From Stramenopiles sp. TOSAG23-3 (Eukaryota > Sar), in NCBI GenBank assembly GCA_900128585.1, contig LT642147.1, forward strand, positions 1 through 64,000: a stretch of 64,000 nucleotides of DNA, written 5' to 3'. Shown here one piece after another: positions 10,085 through 17,784 of the stretch. Below the pieces are notes generated by a model that saw only the letters and a program-made list of their open reading frames with translations, made no database searches and had not been told where the DNA came from. How positions within the stretch are numbered: the stretch's first letter is position 1; each line of letters opens with the position of its first letter. The translations under genes were made by a program, and so were the position numbers.

Positions 10085-13063
10085 TTACTGTTGCTGGGCC
10101 TTGTTTTTTCGCTCCAACGCTTCCTTTTTACGTTTTGCAAGTTCTAACTTTTTGCGCAAAAGGAAAGCCTTTTTGGCAGCTAAATTTTTTTCTTTTTGCA
10201 GCCGTTCAGCCAACTCTGCTTTGCTTGGACCAGCACGACTTACAGAATCGCTTTGGTTTGGTTTGGTAGGGACTGCTTTGGGTGCACTGTTGCTCTTGGA
10301 ATGTGAGGCGATTTTTGTTTGCAGCAACTCAATTTTCTTCATTGCTGCTGAATGCATGGAAGTGTTTTTGTCGCGCTCATCCTGTACCCTTTTCAACTCT
10401 TCTTTCACCTCTCCCAACTCTTTGTTACACTTCCCATACTTTGCCTCTATTTCCCCGACTTGTTTTGAAACGGACGCCTTCATTGTTGTCGATTGTTTTT
10501 CTGACAAAGATTTTAACGCTGTGTACGACTCTTCTTTCTTGGAAAGTAACCCATTTAACTCCCTAATTTTCTGTTCCAGCCTATCGGTTTTCTTTGAATG
10601 ATTCGCGCTGATCGCGGATAGTTTTTGTTTGCTATTTTCTAGTTTTTCCCGCATTTCCTGGAGCTTACCGTCCTTTGATTTTAAATCTGCCTCCATGGTT
10701 GTGATTTGGCGCTTGCTCTCCGCGATCGTATTGCCGTGTTTTGATGAATCCGATTTACTCTGTTGAATCGAATTTTGCATTTCTGCAATGCGACTCTGCA
10801 AAGCTGCGTTTTCCTCGATTGCAGCCTTTTCTGCTGCAGTAATTTCTATCAGCTTCTTAATGGCACCGTCTTTCTCTGCTCTGGTTTCCTGAAGCTCGGC
10901 TTTCAGTGATGTTCCCCGGTCTTCACTACTGCTGTATTTTTTTCTCTCCTGCGAGAGTTTTATTTCAAGCGATTTGACATTCTGCTGCAATTCTTTTTCA
11001 CGGGACGAAAGCTTCTGCAAAAGGTTTTCGTGCTCGCTGTCAAGCGATTCCTTTGACGACGATATTGTCTGCAATTGGTTTCGCACCGCGGCCAGTTCTT
11101 TTTCGCTATCCGACAATTTTCCGTTCGTTCTTTTCAATGCAAGCTTTACATTCGTAAGCTCGACATTTAGACCAGATATGGTGCTGTTTTGGGAACTGGT
11201 TGCACTGGAAGCTTGGCTCTCGAATGCCTTCAATTGCCTTTCCAGCGATTTCGTTTCTTCGCTTAAGTCTTTCACGCGTGCTTTCAGAGTTTGTGTTTCC
11301 GCTTCTTTCTTGCTCGACACATCCTGCAATGTTTGGTGTGCCACGGCTGCCGCTTTTTCGCTTGCTGAAAATTTCCCGTTCATTTTCTTCAGCTCAAGTT
11401 TTGCATTTTTCAGCTCGTCTTTTAAGCCGGAGATGGCGCTGCTTCGCGAATCGGCTGAGTTGGCAGCTTGGTTTTCAAACGCCTTCAATTGCTTTTCCAG
11501 CGATTTCGTCTGTTCGTTAAAATCTTTCACGCGCTTTTTTAAGCCTGTAATTGCTTCGTTTCCCGAAGTCTTGGACGCTCTCATCTCCGATAGGAGTTTG
11601 TTTCTCTCTTTGTTGGATTCATTCGTAAGTGCTTGGTATTTTGATTCGAGTTCGGAGAGCAGAGTTTGTGCTTGAGCCGCTTTCTGTTTCATCTGGTCGT
11701 TTGCTTCGATAAGTTCCCTTTCTTTCTTCTTTGATGCTGTATGCCCGTCTTTCAGTTTCGCCTCCAGGGTGCGAACTTGCTCTTTCAGTCCAGCGGCAGC
11801 AGATGCCCCCTTTGCCTTGGACGCTTTCGCCTTCAGTGCCTTTTTGAGCGCTTGGATCTCGGCTTTGAATTTCTTTGAAGATTCTTTCGATTTGGCCTTC
11901 TCTTCGTTCAGTTGGCCTTGCAAATCTTGCAGCAGCTCTGCAGCGGTCTCCTCCGCCGCCGAAATCGATTGGACGTTTGCTTCTTTCAACCCAATAATTT
12001 CTTCGTCTTTTGCGCTCATTTCCGTTTTCAGTTTAGCGACAGCATCCTTTCTTGAGTTTGCAGATAGTGCCAACGACTTTGTCATAGTTCCTAGTTGTTT
12101 TTCGAGTTTGTTGCATGCCTTCTTCAAAGTTTTGTTCGTTTCCTGAGAGTTCTGCAATTGCTTCTTCACCGAACCGAACTCTGTTTTCGAAACGGTTTTG
12201 GATTTGGCAGACGTCATTTTTTTCACCTCGCCACTTGCCTTGGTTAATTTCTTTTCGGCTTCCTTCAATTTCTTCTGCAAATCGGACGCTTTCTTCTCCG
12301 CTGTAACCTTTGCACTCTTGACTTTGCCAAATTTGGCGGCCAATTGTTTCGCGTCATTCTCTCGTTTCTTCAACACCTTTTCCAACTCTCTGCGTTGCTG
12401 TTTTGCTTCCGCGAGATCTTCTATTGCTTTCGAAGCCTTCTTTTCCATAGCGTCTACTTTGTGGAACAGGTTAACCTGCGTCCTCTCTGTGCTTGCCAAA
12501 TCCTTTCGCACTTTTGCCAGCTCTTCCATGAGCTGCTCCTTTTGCATCTGACCGTCCCGAAAAATTCGCAGCTTTTCGATGCGGTGGGACCGTCGTTCTT
12601 TGGCTTCAAACGCCACAACATTGTCAACGCCTAAGCGACGGAGCAACGCGTTGGATCTTTGTGGCGTCTCAGTTTCCTCCTTTCTTGCAACCTTTTTCCT
12701 CGGTTGTTGGACTGGACTTTCGTCGCTTCCATCGACGCGAGAGCCGCTCTCCCCTCCAGCCCCAGCTTGCTCTGGCGTCGAGGAAATCGTTTCTAGGGAT
12801 CGTTTCTTGGACGTGGACGCTGCAGATGTTTTCTTCGCCGGGGGAGATAAGGCAGACACGGTTACCTCGTTCTTGACGACACTGACAGGGGTTGTGCTGG
12901 AGCCTTCATTAGCACCACCGTCAACGATATCGATTGGACTATTATCAAAAACAAAACTATCATCGAGCAAGTCAACGACTACCGCCTCTGGTTGAAGCTG
13001 TGGAAGGAACACAACATCGTCGCCAAGGTTCGTCTCGCTGTGCCCTGAAGTAGTAGAGTCCAT
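10085..13063 (-). CDS. Long coiled-coil protein with SUMO-interaction-like motifs
   Basis: A 992-residue protein of unknown family. Residues 1-150 are low-complexity and acidic, with two short hydrophobic-acidic patches, VVVDLLDD and PIDIVDGG, that look like SUMO-interacting motifs. They are followed by a basic KKTSAASTSKKR stretch and a PRKKVARK motif, both possible nuclear localisation signals. From about residue 150 to 970 it is almost pure heptad-repeat coiled coil, rich in Lys, Glu, Ala, Ser and Gln, with no motor or ATPase domain. The C-terminus is a basic helix. An internal near-repeat of about 84 residues occurs twice (see findings). A filamentous nuclear scaffold, for example a chromosome-axis, pore-basket or matrix protein, would fit, but this is inference; coiled coils resemble each other by composition. 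Confidence 0.8.
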   Translation of the reverse strand: MDSTTSGHSETNLGDDVVFLPQLQPEAVVVDLLDDSFVFDNSPIDIVDGGANEGSSTTPVSVVKNEVTVSALSPPAKKTSAASTSKKRSLETISSTPEQAGAGGESGSRVDGSDESPVQQPRKKVARKEETETPQRSNALLRRLGVDNVVAFEAKERRSHRIEKLRIFRDGQMQKEQLMEELAKVRKDLASTERTQVNLFHKVDAMEKKASKAIEDLAEAKQQRRELEKVLKKRENDAKQLAAKFGKVKSAKVTAEKKASDLQKKLKEAEKKLTKASGEVKKMTSAKSKTVSKTEFGSVKKQLQNSQETNKTLKKACNKLEKQLGTMTKSLALSANSRKDAVAKLKTEMSAKDEEIIGLKEANVQSISAAEETAAELLQDLQGQLNEEKAKSKESSKKFKAEIQALKKALKAKASKAKGASAAAGLKEQVRTLEAKLKDGHTASKKKERELIEANDQMKQKAAQAQTLLSELESKYQALTNESNKERNKLLSEMRASKTSGNEAITGLKKRVKDFNEQTKSLEKQLKAFENQAANSADSRSSAISGLKDELKNAKLELKKMNGKFSASEKAAAVAHQTLQDVSSKKEAETQTLKARVKDLSEETKSLERQLKAFESQASSATSSQNSTISGLNVELTNVKLALKRTNGKLSDSEKELAAVRNQLQTISSSKESLDSEHENLLQKLSSREKELQQNVKSLEIKLSQERKKYSSSEDRGTSLKAELQETRAEKDGAIKKLIEITAAEKAAIEENAALQSRIAEMQNSIQQSKSDSSKHGNTIAESKRQITTMEADLKSKDGKLQEMREKLENSKQKLSAISANHSKKTDRLEQKIRELNGLLSKKEESYTALKSLSEKQSTTMKASVSKQVGEIEAKYGKCNKELGEVKEELKRVQDERDKNTSMHSAAMKKIELLQTKIASHSKSNSAPKAVPTKPNQSDSVSRAGPSKAELAERLQKEKNLAAKKAFLLRKKLELAKRKKEALERKNKAQQQ

Positions 13064-14199
13064 ATGGACAGGAAAAAGGTAAACGCCTGATCGTCGATTA
13101 ATACGAAATGGCCAATTTCTATTTCGGGATTCCGTTTGTTTCTAATTTCAACCGTTTCTTTCTTTTCTAAAAATACAATCATAATTGAAAATTTAAGTGG
13201 GTTATCATTTCGTGTTTGCAAAAATTCTGCTGATGATGATGATATAATATACCAGATATAATGGAATATATTTATTAAATAATAAAAAAAGAAAAAAAAG
13301 TAACGATTAAAATTCAAAGTGGTCTGCCGCCATACTCGTAGGTCTATCTAAATTATAAGGTAAATAACAAAATTAATGATTTCAATTGAATATAAATAAA
13401 TAGTGATAAAATATGTAAATATTTTTTAATAATTAATATGAATTATGTATAATAAATATAAATGCAATTAGAATAATAAAAAAAAAGAAGAAGAAGAAGA
13501 AGAGTTTAAATAAAATAGGATATGATATCAGCACTATTATTATATTTGTGGTACTTGTAATTATATATAATTAAAGGCCATTTTTTATAGTAATAAATAT
13601 ACAAAGAGAGAGTGCAGAGGTTCGTGATTTTAGCATTACGTTTAATAGAAGACGACTATATACACAGTAGGGTATATACGTCCTCGTAAATACTCAAATA
13701 AAGAATATTAATTACGCGTATCTCCTCACCTTTTTTTTTTCGTTCTTCTTTCTTCTTTCTTCTTCTTCTTCTTTCTTCTTTCTTCTTTCTTCTTTCTTCT
13801 TCTTCTTCTTCTTCTTCTTTCTTCTTTCTTCTTTCTTCTTTCTTCTTCTTCTTCTTTCTTCTTTCTTCTTCTTCTTTCTTCTTTCTTCTTCTTCTTTCTT
13901 CTTTCTTCTTTCTTCTTCTTCTTCAACTCATTTTCTCTTCATCTATTGTACGTACAGGTACCGTACCGTAGTACTGTCGTACCATTTAATTTTTTATTAG
14001 TTGTCCATCCTTCCATAACAAAACAAAAAGATATTTCAATCCCGTAGTTACTATTTACAAAACATTTAAAAATCACCACTGGTTACTTAAAACAAACCCG
14101 ACCTGCCCCGATCGTAGACCAACCTGTTCCTGTTACGCTCTGTCTCATTTTTTGTAATATTTGGAGTTGTTTGCGTGTTTTGTTTTACGCTTGTTTACG
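13064..14199. other. Divergent promoter region with two microsatellites
   Basis: The intergenic stretch between divergent genes (coiled-coil protein on minus, S1P lyase on plus). It is strongly AT-rich. A short AAG run lies at 13483-13504 and a long TTC/TTTC tract at 13729-13925. An inverted stretch GTACGTACAGGTACCGTACC lies at about 13949-13968. No gene is visible. Confidence 0.6.
13729..13925. repeat. TTC/TTTC microsatellite, about 200 bp
   Basis: A nearly pure pyrimidine tract on the plus strand made of mixed TTC and TTTC units. It is the longest such tract in the window and lies about 275 bp upstream of the S1P lyase start. Its complement is open as a Lys/Glu/Arg-only frame, which is not a gene. 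Confidence 0.95.
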
Positions 14200-15897
14200 A
14201 TGGGGCGAACGTTGTCCAAGTACGCTGACCAAGGAGTGAACTTGTACCCCTTCTACATCCTACTGGCCCAAGGCCGCACCTCGCTGTTTTCGTCGAGCAA
14301 ATGGTACCGTGCGTTCACGTTTTGGGCGCAGTACGCCCTTTTTAAAGTGTGGACTCGCGCCATGCGTGACGTCCTGGACCTAGGGATAGCAGGGTCTGCA
14401 ATGGCGTTGGTTGCGAGCGTCATTCGCGTCGCGAAGAAGCTTCCGTTTATTTCCCAAATCCTTGCCGGGGAACAGGCAAGCACGCTGGAAAGCATAGAGA
14501 AGCACGTCCTTGGCAGCGCCCCCGACTGCGGCAAGGTCTTTCTCAAGCTGCCGGACGTCGGCCTGACAAAAGGCGAAACAATGGAGATGGTACGAAAATC
14601 CCGAGGCGTTCAGAAAAAGTACGACGACGGCGTGGCGGCCGGTGGGATATACCACTACGAGAAGGAAGAGCTGACGGTGCTGCAAGGCGAGGCAATGTCG
14701 ACATTTTCCTGCACAAACGCGTTGTACCCGGGCACGTTCCCCGGGATTCGAAAGATGGAGTCGGAAATAGTCAGCATGGTGCTCCACATGATGAACGGTG
14801 ACCCATCGAAGGGCCATTGCGGCTGCCTGACTTCGGGGGGAACAGAGTCGGTCCTGATGGCCATGCTCGCGCACCGGGAGTACTTTCGGGACGTTCATGG
14901 GATTCACCAGCCCGAAATCGTTGCTTGCACGACTGCGCACGCCGCCCTGGACAAAGCCTGCCATTACTTCGGCATCAAGCTGGTGCACACGCAACCAGAT
15001 CCGCTCACCATGCGCGCGAGTGTCTCCGCGTTCCGGAAAGCTATTACCAACAACACCATCTGCCTGTACGTCAGCGCCCCGTCGTTCCCGCACGGGACCA
15101 TAGACCCCGTCGTGGAAGTCGCCGCCCTTGCGAAGCAGTACGGCGTCGGATGCCATGTGGACAACTGCCTGGGGGGCTTTCTTCTCTCCCATATGAAGTT
15201 GAAAGGCTACTTGCAGAACGACCAGAATTTTGATCTGACCGTTCCTGGTGTAACTTCAATTTCGGTCGACGTCCACAAATACGGCAATTCTTCGAAGGGC
15301 ACGAGCGTGGTGCTTTACAGCGACCCAGAGATTCGACGAGGGCAGTATACAACCGTCACGGACTGGCTCGGTGGACTTTACTGCACGACCGGGGCGGGGG
15401 GAAGCCGGGGCGGAGGCCCCATCGCGTCCGCCTGGGTCACGTTGGTGTACAATGGGATCCGCAGCTACACCGACAGCGCGGAGTTGGTCCACGAGACGTT
15501 CATGAAGCTTAGGGAAGAGATCCCGAAGATCAAAGGCTTGCGACTTCAGGGCTCTCCAGCCGCCGCCATAATCGCGTACACCAGCGATGATTTTGACATT
15601 TACAAGGTTGCAGACGAGATGTCTGCTTCTGGCGGCTGGGAAATTCCGAGAATGCAGCGACCGCCCTGTTTGCACATTTGTGTGTCCGTAAAGACGCCGT
15701 CTGTCGTAGCCAAGTATTTGGCCGACTTGAGGGCAGCAGTTGCCAAGTGCCGGGACACTCCCGCCTTGGTAAAAGACGGCCTTGCTGGGATATACGGCCA
15801 AGCGTCGATCGTCCCCGATCGCAGCGTTGTCGGCGACATTTTGAAAGGATACCTCGACGTGCTGTACAAGCCGCAATCGGCACCAAGCAAGCCCTAA
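14200..15897 (+). CDS. Sphingosine-1-phosphate lyase
   Basis: A 565-residue PLP enzyme that cleaves sphingosine-1-phosphate to a long-chain aldehyde and phosphoethanolamine, the exit step of sphingolipid catabolism, normally on the ER membrane. The PLP fold is clear: TSGGTESVLMA (cofactor phosphate binding), the acidic HVDNCLGGF strand (Asp contacting the pyridine nitrogen), and SVDVHKYGNSSKGTS with the Schiff-base lysine at about residue 360. The block DWLGGLYCTTGAGGSRGG is typical of Dpl1/SGPL1. The N-terminal 100 residues hold a moderately hydrophobic stretch (LGIAGSAMALVASVI), the likely membrane segment. The ORF can be extended upstream only through a TTG; ATG at 14200 gives the expected length. 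Glutamate decarboxylase and other group II decarboxylases are close relatives, but the active-site blocks favour S1P lyase. Confidence 0.9.
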   Translation: MGRTLSKYADQGVNLYPFYILLAQGRTSLFSSSKWYRAFTFWAQYALFKVWTRAMRDVLDLGIAGSAMALVASVIRVAKKLPFISQILAGEQASTLESIEKHVLGSAPDCGKVFLKLPDVGLTKGETMEMVRKSRGVQKKYDDGVAAGGIYHYEKEELTVLQGEAMSTFSCTNALYPGTFPGIRKMESEIVSMVLHMMNGDPSKGHCGCLTSGGTESVLMAMLAHREYFRDVHGIHQPEIVACTTAHAALDKACHYFGIKLVHTQPDPLTMRASVSAFRKAITNNTICLYVSAPSFPHGTIDPVVEVAALAKQYGVGCHVDNCLGGFLLSHMKLKGYLQNDQNFDLTVPGVTSISVDVHKYGNSSKGTSVVLYSDPEIRRGQYTTVTDWLGGLYCTTGAGGSRGGGPIASAWVTLVYNGIRSYTDSAELVHETFMKLREEIPKIKGLRLQGSPAAAIIAYTSDDFDIYKVADEMSASGGWEIPRMQRPPCLHICVSVKTPSVVAKYLADLRAAVAKCRDTPALVKDGLAGIYGQASIVPDRSVVGDILKGYLDVLYKPQSAPSKP

Positions 15898-16226
15898 CTT
15901 ACGATTCGAAGTGGGGAGGGTGCATCATTCGGTATGCTCTCAAAAACAAACCCAAGAAAAGGAAATAAAAGATACAGCTATTTTAAACATTTTAAAAGAT
16001 ACCATGGTAAATGCCATAAGAAGTACGTATCTTATTCGTACTTAACATATCATATCATACCATAAAAATAAAATGTTTTTGTGTAAAGTTTGTATCTTAT
16101 TTATATCATCTACTAGTACGTATTCTTATATGATATACGAAGTGCTTCGCGCGTCTTACACGGCCTGAGTGAGCGGCACTTTGTTTATCGAATCGTAACC
16201 TCGCACATACTCCCGCGCACAGCTTT
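15898..16226. other. Convergent 3' spacer with possible frameshifted coding tail
   Basis: From 15898 to about 16150 it is AT-rich and non-coding. From 16156 to 16226 it is GC-richer, and on the minus strand it continues as an open frame that could be a displaced C-terminal tail of the BIN4-like gene (see findings). Confidence 0.4.
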
Positions 16227-16892
16227 TTACTTCTTCCCAGAACTCTTCCGTCGTTTCTTCTTTTTCTTGGACGCCGCCGCCGCTTTTCGCTTCCTCTGCT
16301 TCCTTTCGTCTTCTTCTACGTTTTCCAAGTCCAACGTCCCGCGCACAAGTTTCCCTTGCACGGCGTTGAGAAGGTTCATATCGTAGGCGAGGGGGCAAAA
16401 GTCCGAAACCAAAGTGGACACTCTCCCCGCATCCTTCTGCATGGTCACAACCATGCACGACACGGTCGGGCACAGCGGCCCACTGTAACGCACGCCACCA
16501 ATGTCAAGCGTCAGCTGGTTCTTCTCTACCAGCATACGACCCAGCGCGCCGCTATGGTGGCTTAAATTTTCCACCGGCGCCCCGGCAAGTTGTGCCAGAA
16601 CGGTCGCTTGGTTTTTCCACGACTTGGGGAGGAGCAGGGGTAGTCCCTCGTGAGAGTGCATGTTACTCACGACGGCCTCCTTGACTTTCTTTTTCTTGGC
16701 CGCCTCCGGCTCGGGAAGACTGCTCGAGCTCCCGGCGCCTCCACCTTTCGGCGGCTTTTCAACCACTTCTGTTTTCGCGTCCCTTACAAAAGGAACAAAC
16801 TCTTGCGACGATGGGACTGCTCCTGCCTCTTCGGGCTTTACGTCCTCGTCATCTGATATGAGACATACTATTTCCTCTTCCTGTTTCGACAT
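16227..16892 (-). CDS. BIN4-like topoisomerase VI cofactor candidate
   Basis: A 221-residue basic protein. Residues 1-90 are disordered and begin with a SUMO-interacting-type motif (IVCLISDDED) followed directly by VKPE, a fit to the sumoylation consensus. The conserved-looking core, about residues 90-190, runs from LPLLLPKSWKNQATVLAQL through LDIGGVRYSGPLCPTVSCMV to STLVSDFCPL. Its strand order resembles plant BIN4/MID, a partner of topoisomerase VI in endoreduplication, where a short beta core with a closing DFIQL-type strand is known. The tail is Lys/Arg-rich and could bind DNA. The first ATG is 16892; the frame extends only through a TTG. The family assignment is from memory of the motif layout and is tentative. 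A frame-shifted C-terminal extension to 16156 is possible. Confidence 0.4.
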   Translation of the reverse strand: MSKQEEEIVCLISDDEDVKPEEAGAVPSSQEFVPFVRDAKTEVVEKPPKGGGAGSSSSLPEPEAAKKKKVKEAVVSNMHSHEGLPLLLPKSWKNQATVLAQLAGAPVENLSHHSGALGRMLVEKNQLTLDIGGVRYSGPLCPTVSCMVVTMQKDAGRVSTLVSDFCPLAYDMNLLNAVQGKLVRGTLDLENVEEDERKQRKRKAAAASKKKKKRRKSSGKK

Positions 16893-17784
16893 GTTTCGAC
16901 CCAAGCCAACCAGCCTTCTTTCGTAGCTCTATTTATATACTATATTTGCGTATATCCTTCTCTTGGATGCTGCACGCACACGCCAAAAACCGTTTTGGTT
17001 TTAGACCGTTTGAAAATCTGCTTGACTGCGTACGTAACAAAACAATATGGTAAGAAATAATCCACTAATCGCTTGTTTTAATTCCTTATCGCTACACCCT
17101 TCTCCCTCTTACAACTTCTCTCTCCACTCTCTCTCATTCGTTGTTTCCTTCCTTCCTTCCTTCATTTTTATTATTTTTTATTATTATTTATTGAGAGTGT
17201 TTTGGATGATGTTTATCCATCTTCTTCTAATTCATCATCATTCAATTCAATTAATAATAATATAGTTTTTTTATAATATCCACATCATCTCTTCTTCTTC
17301 TTTCTTCTTCTTTCTTTTTCTTTCTTCTTCTTTCTTCTTCTTTCTTCTTCTTCTTCTTTCTTCTTCTTTCTTCTTCTTCTTTCTTCTTCTTTCTTCTTCT
17401 TCTTCTTTCTTCTTCTTCTTCTCTTCTTCTTTCTTCTTCTTCTTTTTCTTCAAAATTGAATAGGGTATTATCGTACTTGTATTATAAATTAATATAAAGT
17501 ATCTTTCACTCATCATCACTCGCAACAATTTGAATTTAATATAATAATTCTTCTTGATTTGATCATCATCAAGAAGAAGAAGAGTGAGTATATATACCTT
17601 GCACTAAAAAATCTTAGACGACGAACGAATGAATATAATAGTAGTACTAATTATATATAAATGCTCCCAAACAACTGCACGCTTTAGGTTATAACTTATT
17701 GAACATCGGTTCGTTTTGAAGATAGATAGTTCGTTAGAGAGAGAGATAATATACCCAGGAACGTCTCAGTGGTTTGACCTTGGG
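16893..17784. other. Divergent promoter region with TTC microsatellite
   Basis: An AT-rich spacer between the BIN4-like gene (minus) and the Tudor-HMG oxygenase gene (plus). It contains the TTC tract at 17289-17452 and a short AAG run at 17571-17583. The open frame upstream of ATG 17785 looks like 5' UTR by composition. Confidence 0.5.
17289..17452. repeat. TTC/TTTC microsatellite, about 165 bp
   Basis: A pyrimidine tract on the plus strand of TTC and TTTC units, about 330 bp upstream of the Tudor-HMG oxygenase start. It has the same make-up as the tract at 13.7 kb. Confidence 0.95.

Noticed and set aside
10974-12551. Several Phe/Ser-rich frames on the plus strand opposite the coiled-coil gene
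   Set aside because: They are the complement of Lys/Glu/Ala-rich heptads and show no domain.
13726-13926. Lys/Glu/Arg-only frame on the minus strand (also at 17271-17528)
   Set aside because: It is a translation of the GAA/TTC microsatellite, not a gene.
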